From Aurantiochytrium sp. KH105 (lineage: Eukaryota > Sar > Bigyra > Thraustochytrida > Thraustochytriidae): a stretch of DNA of 64,000 nucleotides. Location of the stretch: the NCBI GenBank assembly GCA_003116975.1, contig BGKB01000135.1, positions 1-64,000 of the forward strand, in the 5' to 3' direction. Below, one piece after another: positions 22,501 through 32,000 of the stretch (position 1 is its first letter; each line of letters begins with the position of its first letter). The notes under the pieces are model-generated. The model searched no databases. It saw only the letters and a program-made list of their open reading frames with translations, and was not told where the DNA came from. Position numbers and translations under genes: made by a program.

Positions 22501-24252
22501 GCCATGGAGCTCGAGGACATTGCACTTCGCCAGTTCTACCTTGAAGAACGACAAGCATATCTCGCAGAGCGCTGGGCGATGGCAGAAGAGGAACAATCGA
22601 TGCGCGCCTTTCTCAAGGAGGAAGCCATGCGCGCGATGAAGTCGAAATATGACGTCGAGGGCCTCGAGGTTGAGGAGAAATCCAAAAAGCAACTACGACG
22701 CGACGAGATCAAAAAGGTTGTTGCCGATCGCCAGCGTGCAAAGCGGGAGCAAAAGCAAATGCTCATCGAGGACGATCTGAGTTATCAGATGCGGCTCGAA
22801 TACAACCGTCAGATGCAAAAGCTGCTCATGCAGCACGAAATGGGCCTTGACGCAGGCGACATGGAAGGTTCAGGGGCCGATGCCGCTGCGCAAGCCATGA
22901 ATGCTGCACTTGCTCGCGCGCACCAGCGCGAAATTGAAAAGCAGAAACGAAAACTCGCCGAAGAGGAACGCAAATATTCTCGGCGCGTGAATCAGGCATT
23001 TCTGCACAAGATCAAGTACGAGCTACAAGCTCTCAAGCTCGAGGATGAAGTCGTCAAATGGTACACGCTTGAGCAGCGCAAGCGTGCCTTGGCTCTTCGT
23101 GCGGGCGTATTTATGCGTAAAAAGGTGGACGCTGACACCAAAGCTCGCCGCGACGTTGAGCAGCGGCGTGCCGAGACCGCGCAAGCCCGAGAACGCGCTG
23201 AAGCGGCCCAGAGACTTGTAGACGAAACGCGCCCACAGATTCGGCAGTCCCAGCGAGACAAAATCGCAGTTCTACGCGAGACAGAGTTCATCAACTCGGA
23301 TGTGGTGCACGAAAATATGAATCGGTTCCACACCCAGGATCTATACGGCGAGCTTCACTACCAGTTCTTCTACATGCTCAGCTGTCAAATTGCCAACAAT
23401 GCCGAGGTGGTCAGCCTCGAGCGTACGGTACGAAGGACAGTCGAAGCTCTGCAGACCATTGGAGCGGAAACGCGAGCCAAACAGGAGGACCTCCGTGCCC
23501 TTGAGCTACAGTGGCGACGCAGAAATTGGCTGCGTTTGCGACGCGCCGAGCTGGGAGCTATCTTCTTCTCGATGACACGAAGAAAGGCGCTTGACAAGGC
23601 TTTTTGCGGATGGCACGAGTATGCCGTCTGGCAAAAACGCACTCGCGAAGCGTTCGAGGTACGCGTTGGTGTCACCAAGCATGGAAATGACCTGCAAAAG
23701 GTTTTTCGTACTCCGGTTCCCGACGAAATCTCCACACGCGACGAGAGCTCATCGGAGCCCGAGACGCAGACAATTCTTCGCAAGCACACGAATCGCAAAG
23801 TCAAGTGTCAGAACTGCAAGCAAGTTTACATGGAGTCTGCCAACCACGCGCAGGCATGTGCCTACCATCCGGGGACTTACGAATTGGCGTGTCCTCAAAC
23901 TTGCACGGTAAATCGCTCCGGCAAAGCGGCGGAATCGGGAAGCGTCGACACACGATGCGCTGCCCACTACCGTCGCCGATGGTCCTGCTGCGACAAAACC
24001 AAAGCAGTACCTTTTGGTTTTGATGGGTGTCAGCAGCGCTGGCACATGCCAGAGAATATTGACCCCAAATACGAAGGTCAAGTACGCGATGCCTCGGCGA
24101 AAAAGCAGCGCGCGGAGGGGAGTGTGACTCAAGTCAAGCGAGGACTACAGGAGCTGCGCAGAATTGCCAAAAGGGAGCGTCTGCATGACCTTGATGCAAT
24201 TCGCGATCGTCTCGCCCATGATCGTGAGCTTGTGGCTCGCTACGATTCATAA
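16564..24252 (+). CDS. Giant coiled-coil protein with C-terminal CHORD-like zinc module
   Basis: One uninterrupted frame of 2562 residues. Residues about 15-75 are an almost pure Asp/Glu/Ser tract. Most of the rest is long charged helix with heptad-like Glu/Arg/Ala/Leu composition (about 130-640, 930-1300, 1430-1680, 1690-2340), typical of cytoskeletal or centrosomal scaffolds. A compact, less charged segment at about 709-842 (hydrophobic, Gly/Val/Thr-rich) looks beta-rich. Near 1307-1331 a CEH-x18-CLRC arrangement could bind zinc. Around 2325-2362, ALDKAFCGWHEYAVWQKRTREAF resembles a single Sfi1/IQ-type helix. Residues about 2412-2495 carry CQNC, a spaced His/Cys pair, ACAYHPGTY, RRWSCC and GCQQRWH, in the order seen in CHORD zinc domains. 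A centriolar or flagellar role is inference; no direct orthologue is recognised. Confidence 0.85.
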   Translation: MAHRRRKGGALEKDNNEGKDDDDDNDDDDDEEEEDDSDEDDSDEDDSGEDDDSDSDSDSEDDSDSDDESENDDDSLPDDPEEIERLAREQWKDRGFNEADFTVEKMFEIWAREEEEGLGRARASNNLQRKMELLRMNQEAEVFDTAALKAMAKAKALELKEQAKDFALETKERVLPPFVKRMLRLRAHERKAAALINTAQAAHDLRLEQQRIRHEEIAKEKLEQERQRERVERQEQFKAFRRKQKEEAILRDKKLASEAILKRREQERVEREAQEAEHAAKERQRIHERTRARRRRDIKSWLATHRTGVQEATQRKEDRDKIQRAREKLVQERFEQETQAHNAQVEKDALGLPTISPGVPGIFAKPIGAKHGAPHGVHRHDRPAYDLFDPELDATTLEPPFSSADASKQVALLEIRVMEAESLVAAALAPCQDAQSKLDANRADIRSLDEQILTLDREIVHIDNEQKEFRASLRKPPRREPNRSEMERENLLTRRKFEIRTRIDSELRPRLEVCKQSKQDLETQFALAEERLHMLREEALARRAELDARLEMQPELPLVIGRALHKVDEHQGQPAVDPVRSFEGIVQRTNAELLRHAAAELEKHRKDLTKMAQQKSTSREEYAYLKSDLELSVSRLAETQTRIQRAQEAQLRADLVMAIETFFQKGGIANLAKISNVYAGALDWWQGHQPEATTNVRLVDEVAQEHHADEKTDDKAFIGVTADVHDRVGTIEGIIQLPRHRLYRVTTVIARHPEKDVPGRAAQLDVTDYINVRFGPSLQQLSLIGKVFNAPSAEQPPGAPVHHTITTLIAGTSVAYRFDFRGSSTQCALVVKNGWVQEEEANNPADGVDKDSPQVLTDFVRQLRIERLQGKDRANHLLEELIRAKECPKPYWDSSIFQGTLQRFEKNRFLQMLQDTLEALGKEREELEQRKIARRDALLKLHESQAQPGALVHTRGKGTEGTKPRRFSAARAQHQELLARKAHDSEHLETMRKEAELDEKMILAKERYINRKRRGMDGAAAIEEGQRLVGRKLEIFFADIARWRVGKVMDMKASWVDQNTRLQVLHKLELSDEPEGSSKWDDLLARRFVELKVDVSDVEERRKELEEDRLRQKRQDREERERVAAEEAREDKEIKERATMEKNELLRKAAQEVANAGERIRAEIAFAVETSEHVRGLVQVKTDELRKELLEATMAEIGSRSLGRRTREEIGKTAAKEAQKSFAEKPIAVAESDIKEKWQYEMKLLKARHALIVENFHAKLKARREQEAANLLRKRNAGLAARKRQRAELGKLLAIVDIEKALPPATRCEHRRVRYWGTQYKNGVRCLRCNAEVSRSFCDPSQAWEMNAETGAAIALHRRAEARYIAANPEQDALIEAERQRVEKEERLIEAAGRELPGSQLAINLEKLNARHLLPTSLRNSDVHAGHWGDPTPLRTRFARNQALRMDYMTHFSRVRGYKLKLADLARTREALLRERRESTAALEEAHQDNFAIENRTLRIEGEYHRAQELLRERREAIERTEKAEATLELALEDRIEKELIYDATCRDLFVAEAKLDIRSNEARHALVQSQQIDKDRDRAHDMLTRLKKELQTARENHEKAENILQTVRWQQRGSPVLYAPWAKRLGLATIVFCRPVDPEKADDQEDAVDMVKIRLVCGGSQIVFLYCPLQPIIDEERRREAAERPLMEAEDAASAKYARAEAAFRVENQRLMEREEILQRQVEEVIFRELVEERAVEEARGEAMLNALQVLQLKWKREQFKRLAREHVNREHLALVEALAEFDLEGPTKAQPYAPEPFSKAKRRRARRQRYMELCAIFQDEQADLAEAEIRLRYKTLREREERDAAIEAIIEEIVDGESRSIAEAYYANSLDTAQRRMDESNVYLAGGQGVEGILQVADGTKNENDTALTRPVAPLGTAIHFEVYRDLSRLRRARRVELERLLAHWAHHNELEKERLAAQRAWEARAEEREREEAENDAMELEDIALRQFYLEERQAYLAERWAMAEEEQSMRAFLKEEAMRAMKSKYDVEGLEVEEKSKKQLRRDEIKKVVADRQRAKREQKQMLIEDDLSYQMRLEYNRQMQKLLMQHEMGLDAGDMEGSGADAAAQAMNAALARAHQREIEKQKRKLAEEERKYSRRVNQAFLHKIKYELQALKLEDEVVKWYTLEQRKRALALRAGVFMRKKVDADTKARRDVEQRRAETAQARERAEAAQRLVDETRPQIRQSQRDKIAVLRETEFINSDVVHENMNRFHTQDLYGELHYQFFYMLSCQIANNAEVVSLERTVRRTVEALQTIGAETRAKQEDLRALELQWRRRNWLRLRRAELGAIFFSMTRRKALDKAFCGWHEYAVWQKRTREAFEVRVGVTKHGNDLQKVFRTPVPDEISTRDESSSEPETQTILRKHTNRKVKCQNCKQVYMESANHAQACAYHPGTYELACPQTCTVNRSGKAAESGSVDTRCAAHYRRRWSCCDKTKAVPFGFDGCQQRWHMPENIDPKYEGQVRDASAKKQRAEGSVTQVKRGLQELRRIAKRERLHDLDAIRDRLAHDRELVARYDS

Positions 24253-24451
24253 ACTTTTGTTGCATAATAGAATGGTATGCCACATTTATCGCACGCTCTC
24301 ATTCTTGCACCACCGCCAGGCTGTCATTATTTCTGGCGACCGAGAGCGCCCAGGCGGTTCGTTATCCTAATCATTGAGCCTCACAAGTTTCCTAACAATG
24401 AAAAAAAAATTGAGATGAGTCGGATGAGCAGCAGCGGCAGCAAAATGTGAA

Positions 24452-25252
24452 ATGGCGTCCTCAATTCTTGACGCCGTGGCGCGAGGGGTGGCAGATGCGC
24501 GCACCGCACGAGAGCAGGGGCAAGCGCAGGGCGCCGCAGATGCCGCCTCGCACGTGACGCTGACGTTCGCACAGAGTTTGGACGGAAGCATCGCACGACG
24601 CCGCGGAGAGCCCGTGGCAATCAGCAGCCCCGAGAGCTTCGCCTTCACGCACGCGCTCCGCGCCACGCACGCGGCCATCGTCGTTGGCATCGGCACAATG
24701 CTTGCCGACAACCCGTCGCTCACAACGCGCCACGTGGACGGCGAAGATCCGCAGCCAGTCATCATCGACGCCAATCTCGAAACCCCGCTCTCAAGCAAGC
24801 TCTTCACGGACGAGCGCTGTCGCAAGAAGCCCCTTCTCCTGGCCGTCGCAGCGCCTGGCACGGCGCAAACGAAGGAGATCGACTCGCGAGCACAACGCGA
24901 GGCAGCTCTTCGCGCGGCCGGCGCAGAAATCGAATTTTGCGGAGCGGAGGCTTTTGGCCAAGACGGTCGAGCACGGATTGCCCTGCAAGATGCCTTACGC
25001 GTACTGCGTCGGCGCTTCGATAGTGTGATGATAGAGGGAGGAGCGGGCGTCATTACAGGAATTCTATCAAGCTCGGAGTGCGTGGCACAGATAGATCGCG
25101 TTGTGCTCACCATCGCACCAGCGTTCTTTGGGGGCTACAACTACATGCAGCGCCTCTGTCCCGAGAACACGGCCCGCGCATGGAAGACTGAGCGTGTCGA
25201 GACGGCATCGGGCGATATTCTAGTCAGTCTCGTGCCAAGAGTCCCAGGTTGA
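24452..25252 (+). CDS. RIB7: RIB7-type reductase of riboflavin biosynthesis
   Basis: 266 residues with the RibD C-terminal/dihydrofolate-reductase-like fold. In the fungal-type pathway this enzyme uses NADPH to reduce the ribosyl group of 2,5-diamino-6-ribosylamino-pyrimidinone 5'-phosphate to ribityl. Landmarks are VTLTFAQSLDGSIA (36-48), the block HAAIVVGIGTMLADNPSLTTR (73-93, the most conserved family signature), PVIIDANLETP after it, and SVMIEGGAGVI near 190-200 for the NADPH pyrophosphate. The length is normal for a stand-alone reductase, and no deaminase domain is attached. A bacterial RibD-like reductase is the main alternative; the absence of the CMP-deaminase half favours RIB7. It starts 199 bases after the giant coiled-coil gene on the same strand. 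Confidence 0.88.
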   Translation: MASSILDAVARGVADARTAREQGQAQGAADAASHVTLTFAQSLDGSIARRRGEPVAISSPESFAFTHALRATHAAIVVGIGTMLADNPSLTTRHVDGEDPQPVIIDANLETPLSSKLFTDERCRKKPLLLAVAAPGTAQTKEIDSRAQREAALRAAGAEIEFCGAEAFGQDGRARIALQDALRVLRRRFDSVMIEGGAGVITGILSSSECVAQIDRVVLTIAPAFFGGYNYMQRLCPENTARAWKTERVETASGDILVSLVPRVPG

Positions 25253-25507
25253 GGAGTCGTCGACTACTTGTTCTCTATGGACACCCCCCGCGCCCCTCTC
25301 CCCCCCCCCCCCCCCCCCCCCCCCCCCNACTCCTTTTTCTCTATGGACACCCCCCGCGCCCCCCCCCCCCCCCCCCCCCCCATCTCCCCCAACCAAAAAA
25401 AAGGGAGGAGAGGAGAGGAGAGGATAGGAGAGGCGAGGCGAGGCGAGGAAAGAAAAGAGAATAAAGTAGCCCTTATCATCCTCTTCCCCCCAAACTTACG
25501 CAATCAC
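25253..25507. other. Poly-C tracts, one ambiguous base and duplicated flank (assembly scar)
   Basis: A C run at about 25298-25327 ends at the only N of the window (25328). A 26-base segment at 25271-25296 is repeated exactly at 25337-25362 on the other side, again leading into a long C run. After that comes a GAGGA/GGCGA purine tract (25405-25450). The arrangement looks like two reads or contigs ending in the same poly-C tract and joined by one N. Confidence 0.8.
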
Positions 25508-27961
25508 TCACGAGAGTTTTTGAGCAGCAACTTCGGCACTTCGCGTCGTCTCTGCGAGGACGACCAAGACGTCCGGGGTCAGTGCACACACAGCGGTTTG
25601 CATAGGCGAACTTGCCGGCTCAAAGAACCGCATTAGCTGGTCCGTGGGCCGCGCGCGCAGCGTCAAGGGATCCACGAGAAGCGAGGCTGTCTTCCCCGTC
25701 TCCGCGGTAAGCTCTTTGGCAAGAAAGGCCTGAGCATCCGCCGTCTTGAATGAGGAATCGTTAACGGCGCGGCTGAGACGTTCCGGAATACTCGTAATTG
25801 CATAACAGCGTAACGCACCGATCGAGTCGACCACTCGTTTTTGTAAATCCATCTCCTGATCATCCTCCGTTGAAGTCTCGGACACGGCATCGAGGTCGAC
25901 CATGCAATCCGTAAGCTCCAAGTGCTCGAGCGCCTTGAATACGGCACTCTGAGTATGAGGCGACACATCCACGCGCGCAAAGGTTACCTGTTGCGAGGGG
26001 GCATCTTCGGCACCAAGGGTGAAGCAGACGGCTACATCGATCTCTGAAACCTCGCTTGCAGTAGTGACGGTAATTCCATCAACGACAGAACTTCCCACAG
26101 AAACTGCAGTGAGCGCGCCGGGCATGATGTTCTCGACAAGTCGCGCAACATGAAGCTGGACAGCACGCGCCGTGCGCACATCTTTGGCGGCCTGGGTCAA
26201 GAGACGAATGTTCGACGAGTGGGGAGCGAGCTTTGTGGTCTGACTCGTCAGCGTGCTTTCCATCATGAGGCTCGATGCGCGAAACGCATCGCCAGCGTGC
26301 GAGTCTGCGCGACCCCATCCTGAAGCCCGCGCCGAGAGCTCTTCAACCAGGTCTCGGAGGAGGACGACAAAGGATCTTGCCGGGCTTCCAAACTGGAGCT
26401 CTCCTGGAGCTCGGAACGCAAGACTGGCGAGCTCGTCGCATGCGTTAACCAAATGGCCCCATGCGGCTACCTCATGAATCGACGCCCCGGATGTGCGAGC
26501 ACGGCGCAACTGCTCCTGGCGAACGGCGAGATGCAAATCGACAATCTCATGAACTGGAGCCCTCGAGACAGCGTCGCTGGAGTTTCGTCGTGAGTGGATA
26601 GACCCCTCCTTACCGTTACCCTTGCCTTTGGCGTGGTGGATGAGAGACTCTGGCCAGAGCTGGGTCGCAGCCTGATGCGCCGTAAAGACCTTCTTGCTAA
26701 GCTTGCGTCCTTCAATGAGATGGTCCATCTCCGCCATGCTCAGGCACACTCGCAAGAGTGACTTGGCAGCCAGTAGCTCATCTGCGATGCCAGCGAAGCC
26801 TCCAACGTACGAGCGTGCTGCAAGCACCTGCGGATCGTCGCTGTCTGCGTCGGCGAGATGGAGAGAGAGACCTGCAATTTCATGAATCATTTTCGGTGGG
26901 GGGAGCTCCAACATGCGCTCTGCATCGGCGCCAAGCTTTCTGGCAAGGCTTGGACTCTGCATGACGATGTTACGCAGCTCGAAAGCCATGCGCGGAACCA
27001 CTACACGTTCTAGACCCGCCTCGTGGGCGCCCAAGAGGAGTCTGTGCAATGCAAAGAGACGCGTATGGACGGCACGAGGAATTCCCGACCGCGCGCTTGC
27101 CTCTCCTGCGAGTTTCCTTCCACCCTCGCGCAGGAAGGAGAGGTCACGTTCGGTAATGCGTTGCGCGCCAGAAGTCTCGAGGGCGCGAAGCTTGGTTTCG
27201 AGATCGCGCAAAGCTTGTTGAACACCATACGCGTAGGTCAATTGATCTTCCTCAAGGAGACGCTCGATCGCGACACGGGCTTGGTGAAGTAGCGCCGCTA
27301 GCGAGCCGTCGTTCTTAGTGCCTGACGAGGCGCCACTCCCTTGTGCAAGCTTTTGCTGCTGCTGCTGCTGCTGCTGCTGCTGACCCTGCTGGTCATCTTG
27401 CTGACTGGCCCGCTCGGCAGACATGACAGCGCTCAGAGACTTGAGCTGGCTTGCAAGGCTCAAGCGCTCTTCCTCGCCTTTGGCTTCGCCTGGAGCGCCC
27501 GAGGACTTTTTAGCCATTTTGTCTCCTCCCTTTTGTTGTTGTTGTGGTTGTTGCTGCTGCTGCTGCTGCTGCTGCCTCGCTTGAGACGACGCACGCCGAT
27601 CGGCGACAACGCCTTCGGCACCTTCGCCTCCTTCATCATCGTCGTTCCTGTCAGAGAAAAGCGCGAGGCCAGCTTTGGAGAGCTTTGGCAATCCCTGCTG
27701 TCCTGAGGGCGAGACCGCTGCGAGTGTGACGAGAGCAGCGACGACAAAAAGCATGCCGATGCCCAGCGAAACCCTGGCGTCGCCCGCCTTGGCCGAGTCA
27801 GCCTCCGCGCCCGCGCCTGCTGCCGGCGAGCCCCGAAGAGGCTTGAGCCCTCGCACGAGCCATGACGCTCCTCTCGACAGCAGCCCCAGCAGCCCCGGCG
27901 CAGGGTCGCGCCGGTACACCTGCCCGGCGAACACAAAGAGCTCCCCTTCTCCGGACCACAT
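25508..27961 (-). CDS. Hypothetical single-pass membrane protein with poly-Q tracts
   Basis: 817 residues from the ATG at 27961. The frame continues upstream through GC-repeat-like sequence to another ATG at 28114 and a TTG at 28144; the nearer ATG is preferred because the added residues are simple-repeat Arg/Ala. One clear transmembrane helix lies near residues 64-83 (SLGIGMLFVVAALVTLAAV), after a short N-terminal segment beginning MWSGEGELFVFAGQVY. Two glutamine tracts follow (about residues 134-150 and 200-215), the second encoded mainly by CAG (27353-27382). The remaining 580 residues are mostly helical, with amphipathic Leu/Ala/Glu patterns and few aromatic residues. No catalytic motif or known family is recognised. 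Topology suggests a membrane-anchored protein with a large soluble C-terminal part. Confidence 0.7.
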   Translation of the reverse strand: MWSGEGELFVFAGQVYRRDPAPGLLGLLSRGASWLVRGLKPLRGSPAAGAGAEADSAKAGDARVSLGIGMLFVVAALVTLAAVSPSGQQGLPKLSKAGLALFSDRNDDDEGGEGAEGVVADRRASSQARQQQQQQQQQPQQQQKGGDKMAKKSSGAPGEAKGEEERLSLASQLKSLSAVMSAERASQQDDQQGQQQQQQQQQQKLAQGSGASSGTKNDGSLAALLHQARVAIERLLEEDQLTYAYGVQQALRDLETKLRALETSGAQRITERDLSFLREGGRKLAGEASARSGIPRAVHTRLFALHRLLLGAHEAGLERVVVPRMAFELRNIVMQSPSLARKLGADAERMLELPPPKMIHEIAGLSLHLADADSDDPQVLAARSYVGGFAGIADELLAAKSLLRVCLSMAEMDHLIEGRKLSKKVFTAHQAATQLWPESLIHHAKGKGNGKEGSIHSRRNSSDAVSRAPVHEIVDLHLAVRQEQLRRARTSGASIHEVAAWGHLVNACDELASLAFRAPGELQFGSPARSFVVLLRDLVEELSARASGWGRADSHAGDAFRASSLMMESTLTSQTTKLAPHSSNIRLLTQAAKDVRTARAVQLHVARLVENIMPGALTAVSVGSSVVDGITVTTASEVSEIDVAVCFTLGAEDAPSQQVTFARVDVSPHTQSAVFKALEHLELTDCMVDLDAVSETSTEDDQEMDLQKRVVDSIGALRCYAITSIPERLSRAVNDSSFKTADAQAFLAKELTAETGKTASLLVDPLTLRARPTDQLMRFFEPASSPMQTAVCALTPDVLVVLAETTRSAEVAAQKLS

Positions 27962-29039
27962 CCTCGCTGCCTGCCGCGCGCGTCCGTCTGCGCGCCCGCA
28001 CGCACGCCCGCGAGCCCGCGAAGCTGTTGTTGTTTTGCTGTGTAATGATGCACGCACGCAGGGAGGAAGGAAGGAAGGGATCCATCTGACGATAGCCTGA
28101 TCCCGATCGATCATCCACGACAACGAATGTGAAGCCCCGACCAAGCTACGGCTGTATCATCTCTAGCACCCATTGGCCGTGGTGTCGACCTCTCTAGGCC
28201 TATCTATCGCGCCGACGAAAGGTTTGAGGATCCGATGATCGACCGCAAACGCGCGAGGTCTCATGATTCGTAGATCCTACTACACAGAAGTGCCAACCTC
28301 GAAACCGCTGCAGCGGCAGCCTCTGCATAACGTTTTCGTAACGTCGTACGATAAGGAAACCGCCGTTGTTTTTTTTTGTCCGGTGAGATGAGTGTCGCCC
28401 GGCAGCGGCCGAGCGGCCGCGCTGGTGTGCGTCTTCAAGCTGCCGGCTGCCGGCTCTGAGTAGGCAGGCAGGCAGGCTGGCAGGCAGGCAAGCAGGCGGG
28501 TTTGTTAATCCAAACAGCGCTCAGGCTGCCTGCCATTGACCCGAAGAAGCGAACGGCTGCTAAACCAAGTTGTGGTCTCGCGAACGCAGGAGAGTAGAAA
28601 GAGGCACAAGACGAAACTCCCCTCTTGGTCTGCCTGCAGCGGCTATCTCTGCCAGTTCAGGCTTGGCTCGCTCGTCTCGACTCGGCTCGACTCGACTCGA
28701 CTCGATTCGGCTTGGCGTGGCTTGGCGTGGCTAGGCTAGGCTAGGCTCGGCTCGGCTCGGCTCGGCTCAGCTCAGCTCGGCCTGCCCAGAACGGTTTGCT
28801 GCGAGGAGGTTCCGGGGCCGAGGGCGACCGGCCGCGGCGTGGAGAGACAGGTGGCCGAACAGAGTGCGCTACGCGTGCGAGTGCGTGGAGCCGCAGACTT
28901 GGCGCCGGTCTCCGGAGAAAGCTCGCAAACCATCTGACGGTCGCCTGCGGCAAAAACCGACCAAAGCTGAGAAGAAAGCAACTCGAGCCAAGTTCAAGCA
29001 CGCTTTTTCTTCACCATCATCGCCACGTGAGAAAAGACA
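27962..29039. other. Divergent promoter region with CAGG and CTCGA/GGCTC repeats
   Basis: About 1.1 kb between divergent genes. A CAGG array lies at 28462-28497. From 28661 to 28781 a patchwork of five-base units (CTCGA, GGCTA, GGCTC, AGCTC) makes a long tandem array; translated frames through it are only repeats. No gene is seen. Confidence 0.6.
28661..28781. repeat. Compound pentanucleotide array
   Basis: Tandem CTCGA units change to GGCTT/GGCGT, then GGCTA, then GGCTC and AGCTC units, all with period five. The gradual unit change implies successive point mutation and slippage. It lies 260-380 bases before the start of the giant RCC1 gene. Confidence 0.85.
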
Positions 29040-32000
29040 ATGAGCACTGCGCACCGCAACGCCGCGCAGGCACAAGAAGCAGCAGTACCGCTGCGCGCAC
29101 GCCCTGTCACCGGAACAGAAAACACCAACGAGCTCGATCAGATTTGCGAGGAGCTCGCTGTGCTCGAGGTCTCGAAGCGCTTCCGTGGCAACAATGACCT
29201 CGTCGAAAGCTTTCTTCATGCGACGCGTTGCGCGCTCTTTCGGCCCGCCACGAGCCTTGCCCAGGAGTTTGACCTCTTTAGTCTGCCAGACATTATGGAG
29301 ATTGGCTCACCGAAATCAATTCTTGGTCCCGACTTTTCGGAAGACCTTCTTCAGCACACGCGGGCGCTACGATCGTCGAGCGACGACAATGCAGAGCTGC
29401 CCATGAACGTCCGCCTTGGCGTCGAGATGTTCCTGCGCATGATTGCTGCTCTCGACCTCGCGAACAACCGCCCTGCTCTCTTTGCCCTCTTGCACAAGCT
29501 CCCGGGAATCCTTAGCGACCTGCCCGCTCTGGCCCTTACGGACAGCGGGCCGGTGGCGCGAGAGGTTCATATTGACTCGCAAATGCGCGCGGCCCATCTC
29601 GCCGACGATGATCATAGCATGGACAATTTCCAAAAGCGCAAGGCTAAGATCGCTAGGGAGCTCGAACGCCGAAAGCGCATGTCCGCCGCCATGATTGCCG
29701 ATGCAGGAATTCCAACCGCTGTCGCAGCAGTCCTTGAGGACGCATATCTTGGCGTAATTGCCATGCCGCAGCAGTACAACAAGCAAACCAAGCAGCCTCG
29801 GCGTCCTTCCAGCGCGCAGCGGCCGCCCGTAGAGGTGACGTCTGGCGAGCTGCTCTCAACATGGCTCGGCCTCAGTATTAAACGCGGATCGCTCTCTGGC
29901 TTGGCGACCGTGGTTCGCATCCTTTTTCAGCATGCTAGCGCTCTTGAAGGGCCCAAACGGAGCCTCGGCCTATCGAGACACGAAACCAATGAAAGTGCCC
30001 AGGATGACGTAGAAGAGCGTAAAGCTGCCGAAATGAGTTCCTCTGTCATAGGAGTAGCGGACGCAGGTGACCGCGAGCAGGACCCGCAAGCTGTGTTTGG
30101 GCTCCTTTCCCAGGCAGCCAGCGAGGATCTCGACGCAGAGCCATTTCTTCGCGAACTTGCCGAGGCCAGTCTCACTAATGTGCTGCGCGCCTTCCAGCCA
30201 CCCGAAAAGGGGGACGTTGGTGGAACCCTCTTTACCTTTGGCAAGGGTGATCACGGCAAACTTGGCCATGGTAAGTGCACAGAAGTCGACCCAAGCCCGC
30301 AGCCCCACTTGCATGAACATTGCCCTGATGGCTACTGCACTGAAAACATCAAAATGCCGCGGATGATCATTGACTTGGAGAATGCAACCATTTGCAAGGT
30401 TGCATCACTGTCGACGCACTCCGTCGCTCTTTCCGACGAGGGCGTTCTGTACACCTGGGGAAACGGAGACAAGAATCGACTGGGCCACGGCACGACGGCC
30501 AAAGAATACTACCCTCGCATTGTCAATTCGTTGCTCACGCGCCCGCCTGTGGTTGACATCGCGTGTGGGCTTGGTCACACGCTCGCGCTACTCGAGAACG
30601 GCCACCTCTACTCTTGGGGCAATGGTGGCAACGGCCGCCTCGGGCTCGGTGACACGGATGACCGCGCTCTTGCCTGTTTGGTGACCAAGTTTATTACCGA
30701 CCCGCTCGATGACAAGTACCTTCAAGAGCCTGTCAAGCAGTCCGCCTTTGAAATGCCAAAGGATGTTCGGCTCGTGGGTCTGCACTGCGGTGCAAGTCAC
30801 TCGATGGCCATTGCAGAGGATGGTCGGTGCTTCACCTGGGGCAAGAACAACCAGGGTCAGTGTGGTCATGGCGACGTCGCAGATAAACTTCATCCACAGC
30901 TCGTCGACGCATTCACCAAGTCAGCTCACAACGAGCGGGACAAAACACAGGAAGAGGAAGAGGAGGAAGAAGCCAAGGCCGCCGACCAGGACAACTCCAT
31001 TCGGGCCATGGCAGGTGGATGGGAGCATACCCTTGCGCTCACGCGCGATGGCCGTCTCTTTTCGTTTGGCTCCGGATACAAAGATTCTCGCCGCACCGGC
31101 TTGCCGCCCGTGCTAGGCCACGGAGGCACGGAGCGCGAGCTTCGTCCGCGCCAGATCATGGCTCTTCAGTCAGAAACGATCAAGTACTGCACATGTGGCT
31201 GGGATCACTCCATGGCCATCACTGACCGTGGTCATGTCTACACTTGGGGCGCAGGCACCAACGGTAAGCTTGGCCACGGCGACGAAGAGAGCCACACCCT
31301 TCCTCGACGTATCGACTCACTCGTCGACGCCAATGTGCGCATTGTTCAGGTCGAGGCCGGATGCGAGCATTCCGTTGCAGTATCGGACGAAGGCTACCTT
31401 TACACGTGGGGCCATGGTGATTCAGGGAGACTGGGGCATGAAAGCAACCGGACCGAAAAGCGACCCAAACGAGTGCAAAGTCTCGTGGAACGGGGTCTTC
31501 CGGTGCTCAGCATCGCTGTGGGCGACAAGTACAACCTGATTCTCACGCAATCTGAGGCCGCAGCGGCAGCAGCCGAATCAGCAGCAGCAGCGGCAGCAGC
31601 AGCGGCAGCAGCTTCTGCTGCCAGCGCTGACCCTGCTATCGCTGCAACGGAGTCGGCAGAAACGCACGATGAACCCGCCCAGGAGTCTAAACTCGAGAGC
31701 AAGGAAAACAATAATGCACAAGATCGTCATGAGAGCAAGCAAGACTCGAGCTTGGACACATCGACCCGCGAAGCCATGTCTCGGGGCCAGCTATCAGAGG
31801 CTCTTCTCGGGCTTACCTCCTTTGCCATGCCCGGCGATGAGGATGATCTTCTTCCGGAGTGGATGCTTTGCTCAGATCGCGTTGCACTCTTCGTCCTCGC
31901 GCATCTCGAGCGTCTTGCCTCTGGCGTGAGCCAGACCTTGTCCGCAGCCGGTATGGAATCTGATGTTGCCAAATCCAACAGCGCTGATGCACTTGGTGCT

